Origin: Hahella sp. HNIBRBA332
GTDB lineage: Bacteria; Pseudomonadota; Gammaproteobacteria; Pseudomonadales; Oleiphilaceae
Direction: 5' to 3'
Assembly: GCF_030719035.1 (NCBI RefSeq)
Contig: NZ_CP132203.1
Coordinates: 1,798,001-1,862,000, forward strand
Length of the DNA stretch: 64,000 nucleotides
The notes below the pieces were generated by a model. It worked only from the letters and a program-made list of their open reading frames with translations. It did not search any database and had not been told where the DNA came from. Position 1 is the stretch's first letter, and each line of letters starts with the position of its first letter. Positions 1 to 7,976 of this stretch are shown here, piece by piece. Both the position numbers and the translations under genes were made by a program.

Positions 1-441
1 TACGCGATTATCTCTTGTGGTCATTTTACCGCGGACACTCGGGTCTACACTGAGGAAGAAACCCGCAATGAGAGTCGGGGGCAGTGGTATCTGCGGCAAC
101 TGCACGGCTCCGGCAATATAGAGGGCGGTCGTCGTTTCTATCTGCTGACCGGCCATCTCAGTCATCAGATAGAGCATCACTTGTTCCCGGATATTCCCGC
201 GCATCGTTATCCGGAAATCGCCCCCAAGGTTAGAGCTATCTGCGACAAATACGGGCAACACTACAATACAGGGCCTTTTCTGCGTCAGTTCGGCTCGGTG
301 ATCAAACGCATTGTGAAATATGCGCTACCGATAAAAGACGCCAAGATTGATGGGCCCCGTTCAGCGTTGCAGAGCGCTCCCCAAAAGCCTCCTATAGCCA
401 AACGTCGGAAACGGGAGGCCGAGGATCTCGCGGTGGCCTGA
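1..441 (+). CDS. Fatty acid desaturase, C-terminal part (5' end outside window)
   Basis: The reading frame is open from base 1 to the TGA at 439-441, so only the last 146 residues are present. The third histidine box of membrane-bound acyl desaturases is visible as HQIEHHLFPDIPAHRY (QxxHH type, coded around 166-213). In this family the box supplies ligands to the di-iron centre that inserts a double bond into an acyl chain at the membrane. The QxxHH form is typical of front-end and linoleoyl-CoA-like desaturases. The tail is basic and shows no further domain. The family call is firm; substrate and regiospecificity cannot be read. Confidence 0.88.
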   Translation, partial: YAIISCGHFTADTRVYTEEETRNESRGQWYLRQLHGSGNIEGGRRFYLLTGHLSHQIEHHLFPDIPAHRYPEIAPKVRAICDKYGQHYNTGPFLRQFGSVIKRIVKYALPIKDAKIDGPRSALQSAPQKPPIAKRRKREAEDLAVA

Positions 442-562
442 GCGATAGGCGAGCAGGGGCTCCAAGGTTGAATCCTTGTAAATATTCCGGTATTTATCGA
501 GTCTCCTGGCGTGACCGGGAGTCTCGAAATCTTATTCATCCCCTGCCCAAGAAGTTAGACGC

Positions 563-892
563 ATGCTAGAGAAATTAGATCCCCGGACGTTGGACGCGCT
601 GCTGCACAAGGTGGGCGACTATGCGCAGGATATGATGGCGGATTTAGGCGACGAAATCCGGGACATTGTCGCCAATGCGGATGGCGATGGCTCCCTGGAA
701 TTGCATGAATGCATTGGTAATTGTTGGGAAATTCACGTTGGCGATGAGATCAAACGATGGATGAACAAGGCGATGCAGGTCAAACCGGGAGAGGCCAAAA
801 CGCTCTATCTGAAACAGCTGCATGAACTGGCCCAGGAGCGCTTCACCAAATCCTGTTATGAAGCGCTCGGGATGATGCATTTATATTATTGA
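563..892 (+). CDS. Small acidic protein with an EF-hand-like loop
   Basis: 109 residues, unrecognised as a family. Residues 38-49 read NADGDGSLELHE, which fits the 12-residue EF-hand loop (oxygen ligands at 1, 3 and 5, Gly 6, hydrophobic 8, Glu 12) except for Asn instead of Asp at position 1. There is no second loop, signal peptide or membrane segment. The rest looks helical, with cysteines at about 53 and 98. It sits between the desaturase and the convergent feo operon with its own start at 563. A single calcium-binding loop is an inference from the motif alone. Confidence 0.6.
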   Translation: MLEKLDPRTLDALLHKVGDYAQDMMADLGDEIRDIVANADGDGSLELHECIGNCWEIHVGDEIKRWMNKAMQVKPGEAKTLYLKQLHELAQERFTKSCYEALGMMHLYY

Positions 893-901
893 TATCGATA
901 C

Positions 902-1135
902 CTACTGAATGCGCGGCGTATCCTTCCACACGTAAATTTCAATCTCACCCGGATCGCATAAGTTGCAGCCGCTACAGGGCGTACCCAGCGGCAGCTTTTC
1001 CAACCGGCCTTTGGAGATCCATTTATCAAGCATCCCCCGCAATGCATCCGGCTCCGTATTGAAGCGGTGAGCCATGTCTTTGAGCGCGGCCCGTTTGTGG
1101 GTCTGCAGGTAGTCGCGTATTTCTGACAGGATCAT
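902..1135 (-). CDS. feoC: FeoC-like ferrous iron transport accessory protein
   Basis: 77 residues. The N-terminal half is a small winged-helix (residues about 1-50, beginning MILSEIRDYLQTHKRAALKD). It is followed by a cysteine cluster, TPCSGCNLCD, near residues 52-61, the place where FeoC proteins can bind an Fe-S cluster. FeoC is a small cytosolic partner of FeoB, proposed to protect it from proteolysis or act as a redox or iron-responsive regulator. Its ATG overlaps the feoB stop codon (ATGA at 1132-1135), so translation is coupled. It is the last gene of the operon. Confidence 0.85.
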   Translation of the reverse strand: MILSEIRDYLQTHKRAALKDMAHRFNTEPDALRGMLDKWISKGRLEKLPLGTPCSGCNLCDPGEIEIYVWKDTPRIQ

Positions 1136-3468
1136 GGGGCCGCTACCGTTGCAGGACTTTGCCTGGCGCCGATATAGCGCAGCGCCGCCAGAGACGCCGC
1201 GAAGGTCGCCAGCATGATGCCGATAACCGCCAGAGCGTGCGCGGGTTGACGGCTGAGTGTGGCGGCTTGATAGAACACGGTGGCGACGACGTAAGCCACG
1301 CCGGTGGTCCAGCCTGCGATAAACAGGGTCCAGTTCAGATTGGTTTCACGATAGACGGCGGCCAGCGTGGCGGCGCAGGGCATGTACAGCAGGATGAATA
1401 GCAGGTAAGCGAAAGCGCCCGCCGCGCCGTCGAATTTCGCCGCCATGGCGCCGAAAGTGCCGGTATCCACAGCTTGCTCCTGAGCGGCGCTCTCCACATC
1501 CAGGCCCAACGGATCGCTCCAGGAGCCCAGCGCGTCAGCGAGGTTGGCGGGGATAGTAGCGAAAGACGCCAACACGCTTTCCGCCAGATTGAATTCAGGG
1601 GGTGGCTCCGGCTCTTCGCCGGCGGCTTGCGCTTCTATTCTCGCCAAGTCGCTGTAAAGAGAGTCCAATGTGCCGACTACGGCTTCTTTCGCCAGTACGC
1701 CGGTAAAGATGCCCACCGCGGCGGGCCAGTTATCTTCGCGCACTCCCATCGGTGCGAAAGCGGGAGCGATGACGCCGCCGATTTCACTTAACAGGGACTT
1801 ATTGCTGTTTTCATTGCCGTAGGAGCCGTCTGTGCCCACAGAGTTCAGCACATTGAGGGCCAGCACCATCGGTACGATTACTTTGCCGGCGCGGAACATG
1901 AAGCCCCGGGTGCGCTCCCAGGCGCGAATGCCGACGCCTTTCAACGTGGGAATATGGTACGGCGGCAGCTCCATAATGAAGGGCGTGGCCTGACCCTGCA
2001 GCAGGGTGGTCTTCATTACCAGTCCAGTGAGCACCGCGATGGCGACGCCAATAATGTAGAGCCCGAAAACCACGTTTTGCCCGCCAATGGGAAAGAACGC
2101 GGCGGCGAACAAGGCGTACACGGACAAGCGCGCGCCGCAGGACATAAAGGGCGCCATGATGATGGTCATGATGCGGTCGCGCTGTTTCTCCATGGTGCGG
2201 GTGGCCATAACCGCCGGCACGTTGCAGCCGAAACCGACAATCAGCGGCACGAAAGCCTTGCCGGGAAGACCGATGGCGCGCATGGCGCGATCCATGACAA
2301 AGGCCGCGCGGGCCATGTAGCCGGAATCCTCCAGCGCGGACAGAAACAGATACAGAAAGCCGATTACCGGAATAAAAGTGGCCACCACCTGTACGCCGCC
2401 GCCCATGCCGTCCGCCAGCAACAGACGCAGCCACTGCGACGCCCCCAGTGAGGTCAGCAGCGCGCCGAAGCCGTCAACCAATAATGCGCCGGTAAATTGA
2501 TCGAAGAAATCAATAAACGCGCCGCCGATGTTGATGGTGAACATGAACATCAAATACATGGCGAGGAGAAATATGGGAATGCCCAGCACCCGATTCAGGA
2601 CCACGCGGTCAATTTTGTCGGATATGCTGCGCTGCACTTCGTGGTTGCGTTTGACGCTGGCGCCGGCTACCTGGTTGACGAAACCGTAGCGGGCGTCCGC
2701 CAGGCAGATGTCGATATCATCTTCCAGCTGCTGCACCAGGTTCTCTTGCAGTTCCTCCACGCTTGCGCGCAGTGTCGCGTCAGCCAGTTTCAAGGCGGAG
2801 GCGTCTCCTTCCAGCATTCGCGTCGCCAGCCAGCGCGGATCGCACCTGCCCTCGGCATGTGCGCCCAGCATGGGAGTCAGGGTGTCCAGGGCCTTGGCCA
2901 CAGGGGAGGGATAAGTGATGACCGCGTTGGAGATATGCTTGCGACGCGCGGCGTCCAGAATCGCCGCCTTCAGTTGCGGCAGACCTGCGCCGGAAGCCGC
3001 CACAATGGGAACGACGGGGCAGTCCAGTAGATTGGCGAGTTTATCGTGAGCCACCGCATGGCCGCGCTCTTCCGCCACATCCATCATGTTCAACGCCGTC
3101 AGCAAGGGCGTTTTCATTTCCAGTAGCTGGCAGGTGAGGTAAAGGTTGCGCTCCAGGTTGGAGGCGTCGACGATATTGATGATGAGATCCGCCTCACGCT
3201 CGGCGACGAAATCTCTGGCGATTTGTTCATCCAGGGAGACGTCTTCTTCACAGACGTCGAGAGAATAGGTGCCGGGAAGGTCGATCAGTTCAAAGTCCAC
3301 GCCTTGAAACGAAAAGCGCCCGCTTTTGCGCTCCACGGTAACGCCGGGCCAGTTGCCCACCCGCTGCTTGGAGCCGGTCAGCGCGTTGAATAAGGTGGTT
3401 TTGCCGCAGTTGGGGTTACCCACCACTGCGATGACGTATTTTTCGGTGTTGCGCTCCGGACTGGCCAT
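1132..3468 (-). CDS. feoB: FeoB ferrous iron transporter
   Basis: 778 residues, full length for the family. The N-terminal G domain has G1 GNPNCGKT (residues 17-24; Cys where many homologues have Ser), G3 DLPGTYS near residue 62 and G4 NMMD near 127. A helical GDI-like region follows, then a membrane domain with two Gate regions containing VGFGCNVPAV and PFMSCGARLSVYALF. The last quarter has further membrane segments with the conserved YMPCAATLAAVYRE. It moves Fe2+ across the inner membrane with GTP-dependent control. It is preceded by two feoA-type genes and overlaps feoC. Confidence 0.97.
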   Translation of the reverse strand: MASPERNTEKYVIAVVGNPNCGKTTLFNALTGSKQRVGNWPGVTVERKSGRFSFQGVDFELIDLPGTYSLDVCEEDVSLDEQIARDFVAEREADLIINIVDASNLERNLYLTCQLLEMKTPLLTALNMMDVAEERGHAVAHDKLANLLDCPVVPIVAASGAGLPQLKAAILDAARRKHISNAVITYPSPVAKALDTLTPMLGAHAEGRCDPRWLATRMLEGDASALKLADATLRASVEELQENLVQQLEDDIDICLADARYGFVNQVAGASVKRNHEVQRSISDKIDRVVLNRVLGIPIFLLAMYLMFMFTINIGGAFIDFFDQFTGALLVDGFGALLTSLGASQWLRLLLADGMGGGVQVVATFIPVIGFLYLFLSALEDSGYMARAAFVMDRAMRAIGLPGKAFVPLIVGFGCNVPAVMATRTMEKQRDRIMTIIMAPFMSCGARLSVYALFAAAFFPIGGQNVVFGLYIIGVAIAVLTGLVMKTTLLQGQATPFIMELPPYHIPTLKGVGIRAWERTRGFMFRAGKVIVPMVLALNVLNSVGTDGSYGNENSNKSLLSEIGGVIAPAFAPMGVREDNWPAAVGIFTGVLAKEAVVGTLDSLYSDLARIEAQAAGEEPEPPPEFNLAESVLASFATIPANLADALGSWSDPLGLDVESAAQEQAVDTGTFGAMAAKFDGAAGAFAYLLFILLYMPCAATLAAVYRETNLNWTLFIAGWTTGVAYVVATVFYQAATLSRQPAHALAVIGIMLATFAASLAALRYIGARQSPATVAAP

Positions 3469-3532
3469 GATCGACTTTCTCTCTCCAATAAACGGCTCGG
3501 GATCGGGCTGATTGCGTGTATTTCAGAGCACG

Positions 3533-3769
3533 CTAGATTTTTTCAATAAGAAGACTGCCTGCTTCGTCTTTACGCAGGCTGAGGCGAAACCCACGCACCA
3601 GGACTTCCACCGGATCGCCCATCGGGGCGTAGCGGGTGACGCTGAATTCGACGCCAGGGGTCAAGCCCATGGATAACAGTTTGCGGCGATAGCTTTTACC
3701 GCCTTCGCCAAACCCCGTGACACGGCCTTGATCGCCGACTTTAAGATCTTTCAGACTGACATTGTTCAT
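3533..3769 (-). CDS. feoA: FeoA, SH3-like partner of FeoB
   Basis: 78 residues with the compact FeoA/SH3-like pattern: VGDQGRVTGF near residue 11, RRKLLSMGLTPG at 28-39, and a C-terminal GFRLSLRKDEAGSLLIE. FeoA is a cytosolic protein needed for FeoB-mediated ferrous iron uptake. It lies 64 bases upstream of feoB and 15 bases downstream of a second FeoA-type gene, all in one orientation, so it is the middle of a feoA-feoA-feoB-feoC operon. Confidence 0.95.
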   Translation of the reverse strand: MNNVSLKDLKVGDQGRVTGFGEGGKSYRRKLLSMGLTPGVEFSVTRYAPMGDPVEVLVRGFRLSLRKDEAGSLLIEKI

Positions 3770-3784
3770 TCTCGGAAACGCTCC

Positions 3785-4048
3785 TCAATGACTGCTGGCT
3801 GCGGCGCACGCGTTCACCACCATGATTTTCTGCGCCATGCCTGCGCCCAGCGCCAGACGCGTATCGGCGCGCACGACCACCAGGTCAGCGCCCTTGCGGT
3901 GCAGCACCGTTAACTCGCAGCCCACATTGAGCCCCAGAGAAGTTAAACGCATTTCCAGGTTTTTGCCCCCGCGTAACAGGTGAACTTTCACTCTTTCGCG
4001 CTCTTGCGCCAGCGCCAGAGGGAAAGGCTTCTGTTCTAACGTGTTCAT
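3785..4048 (-). CDS. Second FeoA-domain protein
   Basis: 87 residues. The FeoA signature LRGGKNLEMRLTSLGLNVG lies at about 25-43 and is followed by ADTRLALGAGMAQKIMV, matching the second half of the FeoA fold. It is more divergent than the FeoA 15 bases downstream and has an N-terminal extension of about 15 residues. Pairs of FeoA proteins before FeoB are known in several gammaproteobacteria; whether the two copies act as a heteromer cannot be read. As the first gene of the operon it should carry the promoter. Confidence 0.9.
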   Translation of the reverse strand: MNTLEQKPFPLALAQERERVKVHLLRGGKNLEMRLTSLGLNVGCELTVLHRKGADLVVVRADTRLALGAGMAQKIMVVNACAAASSH

Positions 4049-4075
4049 ACGATCGCCTTTAAATAAAAGTGAGAT

Positions 4076-4090
4076 TGAGAAACGTTCTTA
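4076..4090. promoter_or_regulatory. Possible Fur-box-like palindrome upstream of the feo operon
   Basis: TGAGAAACGTTCTTA, 28 bases upstream of the first feoA start, is a degenerate 7-1-7 palindrome. It matches the common variant TGAGAATnATTCTCA at 11 of 14 positions. Iron control of feo by Fur is usual in the family, but this match is weaker than the boxes at 10.3, 49.6 and 52.3 kb. Confidence 0.3.
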
Positions 4091-4109
4091 TTCTTAACGC
4101 TATTACTGA

Positions 4110-4325
4110 GTGAATCCAGCAACCAAAAGAGGTATTTGCGGGGAATCTGACTCAGATCAAAGGCTTGAGATGTATTGCTCCAGGCCCGGATTCGAGTCGA
4201 ATGAAGACGAACCGGATGGCCGAATAATCCATAAACGTATTGGCGAAGCGAACGTTTGGGATGATCCGGCGTTCGGCGAGCCGTTCCGCTTTTTCTACGT
4301 CAGGCTGACGCCACGCCTTCAATGA
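4110..4325 (+). CDS. Doubtful small ORF
   Basis: An open frame of 71 residues starting at GTG, with no recognised family and no strong ribosome binding site. It lies divergent from the feo operon and ends 16 bases before the 3' end of a frameshifted gene on the other strand. The composition (charged N-terminal part, aromatic-rich end WDDPAFGEPFRFFYVRL) is protein-like but not diagnostic. It may be a small orphan gene or chance. Confidence 0.25.
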   Translation: MNPATKRGICGESDSDQRLEMYCSRPGFESNEDEPDGRIIHKRIGEANVWDDPAFGEPFRFFYVRLTPRLQ

Positions 4326-4341
4326 TCGTCTTCTGTATATG

Positions 4342-4757
4342 TCAGCAGTTGCCGCTGCCTATGGCGTAGTAAAGCGTTACATCAATGTGCCGGTTGGCGT
4401 GGCCTATCAGAAAACTGATGACGGCGCTGTTTTCATTGGGCTCAAACTCTCCGTTGGACGAAATTTCCCAGGTGGAGGATTCGCCTGATCCTAACGGCGA
4501 GGGGATTATGTCGACGTACACGCCGCCACCGAATGTGGCGATAGCGCCGACCACGCTGGCGCCCAGCTTATCCCAGCTGCAGGCGCCGACTGGCCCCATA
4601 TGCCCAGGGTTTCTGCGTAGGATTGGCTGGGCGTGAGGTTGTCCGCGTAGCTTTCCATTTCTCTGATGAGTTGAAGCGCCGCATCCTTGCCTTTATTGAC
4701 ATAGATATCGCCGTGTTCCGTGGAGAGGGTGGGGGATGAGCGTGAAGGGATCGTCAT
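4342..4757 (-). pseudogene. Small orphan gene split by a one-base frameshift
   Basis: The minus strand has a good start at 4757 (AAAGGA, then ATG) coding MTIPSRSSPTLSTEHGDIYV and about 50 residues in one frame. The protein-like reading then continues in the -1 frame (...DKLGASVVGAIATFGGGVYV...) to a TGA at 4342. The two frames overlap between about 4506 and 4599, and joining them near 4590 gives one protein of about 137 residues. The second half is Gly/Ser/Asn-rich and beta-like. Family unknown. One missing base or a sequencing error explains it best; no classic slippery heptamer is seen. Confidence 0.5.
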
Positions 4758-5082
4758 ACCGATAAGTCCTTTTATCTGTCGTTGAGAGGCGCCATGAAGA
4801 ACCGGGCGATGATGCGTCCCGCCTCTCCATGGCGATTTGCGTCAAAATGCGGCTGCAAACAGCCAACATAAAACGTGGCGGCAGCGGATGTTTTAGGGAG
4901 GGAGGATTCCCTAGGCGATTAGTGGTAGAGAAATCTCATGGCCCCAAAAAGCACATCGGAAAGTCCAGGGGCTGTGTATAAGGTTATGATTAAACTGAAA
5001 AAGTGTAAACTGACCTGGCTTGTCACAGTGTCGCACGCCAGTGACGTCATCCCCCCCTTTACTCACGCCAGGAGGAAACGCC
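4758..5082. other. Intergenic, nothing recognised
   Basis: 325 bases between divergent genes. No convincing ORF, RNA gene or terminator was seen. The last 15 bases contain the AGGAGG ribosome binding site of the VOC gene. Confidence 0.5.
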
Positions 5083-5442
5083 ATGGAAGAAATTGTGGAG
5101 ATCAAGGCATTCGTGCCGGCAAAAGACTTCGAACAATCCAAAGCTTTCTATCGGGATATCGGCTTTACGCAGGCTTCTGATGTTGGCGGCGTCGCTTATT
5201 TCCATCATGGGAATTGCAGCTTTTTACTGCAGGACTTTTACCGTAAGGAACACGCGGAAAACTTCATGATGCATGTTCTGGTCAAGGATATTTACGCCTG
5301 GCGGAAGAAGGTGGTCGAGTCGGGCGTAGTGGAGAAATACCACGTTCGTCTCTCTGAGGTGATGGAGCAGCCCTGGGGCATGCTCGACTTTACCCTGACG
5401 GATCCCTGCGGTGTACTGTGGCGATTTGGAGAAAATATTTAG
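5083..5442 (+). CDS. VOC (glyoxalase/bleomycin resistance/dioxygenase) superfamily protein
   Basis: 119 residues. The start at 5083 is chosen because AGGAGG lies 7 bases before it; an upstream GTG would add 21 unlikely residues. The single VOC module begins IVEIKAFVPAKDFEQSKAFY and ends LTDPCGVLWRFGENI, the usual beta-alpha-beta-beta-beta layout. Small single-domain VOC proteins of this size are often of unknown substrate and may bind metal or drugs. It is followed after 22 bases by a Nudix gene in the same direction, so the three genes 5083-6495 may be co-transcribed. Confidence 0.8.
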   Translation: MEEIVEIKAFVPAKDFEQSKAFYRDIGFTQASDVGGVAYFHHGNCSFLLQDFYRKEHAENFMMHVLVKDIYAWRKKVVESGVVEKYHVRLSEVMEQPWGMLDFTLTDPCGVLWRFGENI

Positions 5443-5464
5443 ATCGGTTTTCAAGGAGTAAACC

Positions 5465-5941
5465 ATGTTGAAGTTTGATGTTGGCGACAATCGCTTTAAT
5501 TTCCGCAGCGCCGCGGTGATTATCCATCAAGATCATGTGCTGCTGCACAAAGCGGTGCAGGACGATTTCTGGACGCTGCCCGGCGGTCGCGTGGAGTTTT
5601 TTGAATTCTCCAGCGACACCGTGGCCCGTGAAGTGGAGGAAGAGCTGGGCATGACGGCCCGCGTGATTCGTCCTCTGTGGTATGTCGAGAATTTCTTCCA
5701 ATATCAGCAGACGCGTTTCCACGAAATCGCCACGCTGTATCTCACCGACCTGGCCGATCCTGACGCTATTCCTTTTAACGAGGATGTTCCCGGCGCGGAG
5801 GAAGATGTCGACCTGATTTTCCGCTGGTTCAAAATCAGTGAACTTGAGGCTTTCGAAGTCGCTCCCTATTTCCTCAAAACACGACTAGGCTCACTGCCTG
5901 AAGGCGTTGAGTTTCTGACTTTGGATGAAATCGGAAGCTGA
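5465..5941 (+). CDS. Nudix hydrolase, first of a tandem pair
   Basis: 158 residues, preceded by AAGGAG. The Nudix box spans residues 41-63 and fits GX5EX7REUXEEXGU (GRVEFFE, then REVEEELGM), giving the metal-binding glutamates that hydrolyse nucleoside diphosphate-linked substrates. The flanks (FRSAAVIIHQDHVLLHKA before; PLWYVENFF after) fit an ADP-ribose or 8-oxo-dGTP type subfamily, but the substrate is not readable. The next gene is a clear paralogue, so this is a local tandem duplication. Confidence 0.92.
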   Translation: MLKFDVGDNRFNFRSAAVIIHQDHVLLHKAVQDDFWTLPGGRVEFFEFSSDTVAREVEEELGMTARVIRPLWYVENFFQYQQTRFHEIATLYLTDLADPDAIPFNEDVPGAEEDVDLIFRWFKISELEAFEVAPYFLKTRLGSLPEGVEFLTLDEIGS

Positions 5942-6024
5942 TTTTTGACTGCCTAACGTTTTCGCTCATGCGCCTGCTAGTAAGCGAAAGCGCGCTGGGA
6001 TCAGCATATGAGAGGAGAGGGACG

Positions 6025-6495
6025 TTGAAATTCGAGAGCGGCGATAAGCGATTCAAATTCCGCAGCGTGGCGGTGATCATCCACAATGACCACGTTTTGC
6101 TGCATAAAGTCGTCAAAGGCGACTTCTGGGCGTTGCCGGGCGGCAAAGTGGAATTCTTCGAATTCTCCCACGCCACCCTCATCCGCGAACTGGAGGAAGA
6201 ACTCGGCGTCGCCGCCAACATCATCCGACCGCTCTGGTTCGTAGAAGACTACTACGCCCGCGGCGGCGTCAAAAGCCACGAAATCGCCACCTACTACCTG
6301 ACTACTCTGCAAGACCCTAACGCCATCCCTTTCGGCCAGGACGTCAGAGGATTGGAGCAAGACGTCGACATCATATTTCGCTGGGTCAAACTGGCGGACG
6401 TCGCCTCATTAAATCTTTGGCCGCAATTTCTCAAAGAACGACTGACGGCGCTGCCGCAAGAAGTTGAATTCATCCACATAAACGAGCTGAAGTAG
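6025..6495 (+). CDS. Nudix hydrolase, second of a tandem pair (TTG start)
   Basis: 156 residues from TTG at 6025. This start is chosen because GAGAGGAGAGGG lies just before it and because TTG-AAA-TTC-GAG aligns with ATG-TTG-AAG-TTT of the paralogue upstream. An in-frame ATG at 5968 would add 19 residues without homology. The Nudix box (GKVEFFE ... RELEEELGV) is complete. The two proteins align along their whole length with the same block order, including DVDIIFRW near the C terminus. Confidence 0.9.
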   Translation: MKFESGDKRFKFRSVAVIIHNDHVLLHKVVKGDFWALPGGKVEFFEFSHATLIRELEEELGVAANIIRPLWFVEDYYARGGVKSHEIATYYLTTLQDPNAIPFGQDVRGLEQDVDIIFRWVKLADVASLNLWPQFLKERLTALPQEVEFIHINELK

Positions 6496-6501
6496 GCGTT
6501 T

Positions 6502-6939
6502 ATGAATGAAATACAGCCATTGAATATCGCCCCTGAACATGACATTGATTGCCAGCCTATGCTGTATACATTGAAGGGTGAGTTTGAAAAAACTGTATTG
6601 CTGATGCGTTTTTCCGGTACCTACGGATATGGATGTAAGGGCAATACCGACGCCAGATACATGACCGCGATGACCCATGCCTCCATTGCCTTTGCTGATC
6701 CAGACGCGCTGGTGTTCGACTTTTCAAAACTTACATACGAGTGGGGAGATGCGATGGCGGGCGTCATCGCTGCGGGTTCCGAGTGGGAATTAGAGACGTT
6801 GGTGATTGCCGGCGAAATGTCTCAAGAGGGCCTTATATCACTCGTAGACTCTGAAATGATGATGGAGCAGAGCGAGGTCGTTTTCACATCATTGGAGAGC
6901 GCGAATGAGCGGCTTAAACATCTCTTGAACGCGCGTTAG
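6502..6939 (+). CDS. Hypothetical protein downstream of the Nudix pair
   Basis: 145 residues starting 6 bases after the second Nudix stop, so probably in the same transcript. There is no signal peptide or membrane segment. The middle part (DALVFDFSKLTYEWGDAMAG) followed by a strand-helix pattern and VVFTSLESANERLKHLL loosely recalls STAS-like single-domain folds, but no family motif is seen. Function unknown. Confidence 0.65.
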   Translation: MNEIQPLNIAPEHDIDCQPMLYTLKGEFEKTVLLMRFSGTYGYGCKGNTDARYMTAMTHASIAFADPDALVFDFSKLTYEWGDAMAGVIAAGSEWELETLVIAGEMSQEGLISLVDSEMMMEQSEVVFTSLESANERLKHLLNAR

Positions 6940-6942
6940 GTT

Positions 6943-7820
6943 TTCCTGAGCCTGTCGAAGGGCCTCCCCGGGCGGCAAAGGGCAAAGTTGCTCTGTTCAC
7001 CCAGGGCGCTCAATGGAGACAGGAGATAGTCGTCTATGAATTAACGCTCAGGAAAGCCCTTCGACAGGCTCAGGGCGAACGGGGAAAATGGGAGCAGGGA
7101 GGTTTTGGATAGGGGTGATCGGAGATTGGGCTTTCCTCTTTTGTGAGGTATAAGTCGAATTCAATATCCAAGAAGACGCGCAGCTTTGCCTTCTAGGCCA
7201 TGCCATACTAGCGCTCAGACTCTCATCCTGTGACTTAGTAACGTCTACTCCCAGCCAACTCGCCCAAATTGACCTCTCCACCGTTCGCCCTGAGCTTGTC
7301 GAAGGGCCTCCCCGGGCGAAAAAGGGAAAAAATTATCCCGCTATTTCAGTATTCAATTTGGGACCTCACGGAGGCTAGGGATAACCATCTATGGATTAAC
7401 GCTCTGGAAAGCCCTTCGACAAGCTCAGGGCGAACGGGGGAATGAAAGCCGGGAGGTTTCGGATGCGGTTATATGTAGATCAGACTTACCCTTTTCGAGA
7501 GTTATAAAGAGGTATAAGTCGAATTCAATATCCAAGACGCGCAGCTTTGCCTTCTAGGTCATGCCATTCTAGCGCTCAGCCTCTCGTACTGTGACTCAGT
7601 AATGTCAACTCCCAGCCAACTCGCCCAAATTGACCTCTCCACCGTTCGCCCTGAGCCTGTCGAAGGGCTTCCCAGAGCGACTAAAAGAAAAAAAGTCCCT
7701 CTGATACAGCCGTCATGATGATGGAGGTTTCAAATCCGTTCTGCCCCCAGATATTGATTAAAAGTTACTGTCTATGAATTAACTCTCTGGAAGGCCCTTC
7801 GACGAGCTCGGGGTGAACGG
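6943..7820. repeat. Array of six copies of a dispersed palindrome-type repeat
   Basis: Six copies of a 27-bp element with core gcccttcgacaggctcaggg lie at 6945-6963 (partial), 7056-7082, 7281-7307, 7411-7437, 7642-7668 and 7794-7820, alternating in orientation. Between inverted pairs are two long copies of one unit: 7135-7280 and about 7500-7641 share most of about 145 bp (for example tataagtcgaattcaatatc). Shorter shared sequence precedes the copies at 7056, 7411 and 7794. Forward-strand period is about 360-380 bp. Single copies recur at 24015, 27543 and 30867. No convincing gene lies inside. Confidence 0.85.
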
Positions 7821-7863
7821 AGTGGATAAGGAGGGGGGAGTGCGCCTGGCTCAATTCGTCTGC

Positions 7864-7890
7864 AAAAAAAGGGTGAGCATAGCTCACCCA
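7864..7890 (-). terminator. Rho-independent terminator of the TonB receptor gene
   Basis: GGGTGAGC / GCTCACCC form a perfect 8-bp stem with loop ATA at 7871-7889. Read on the minus strand it is followed by seven T (the A run at 7864-7870). It lies 87 bases past the stop of the receptor gene. Confidence 0.8.
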
Positions 7891-7976
7891 AAAACAGACT
7901 TTGATTGCAGGTTTGCAGCTGCGGCCGTCCTTGGCAGTCTGCTGCGCTCTAGGGTAGGGGTGAGCGCAGTCTCACT

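Noticed and set aside
6943..7820. CRISPR array
   Set aside because: Repeats alternate in orientation, spacing is irregular and long, spacers are themselves repeated, and no cas gene is present.
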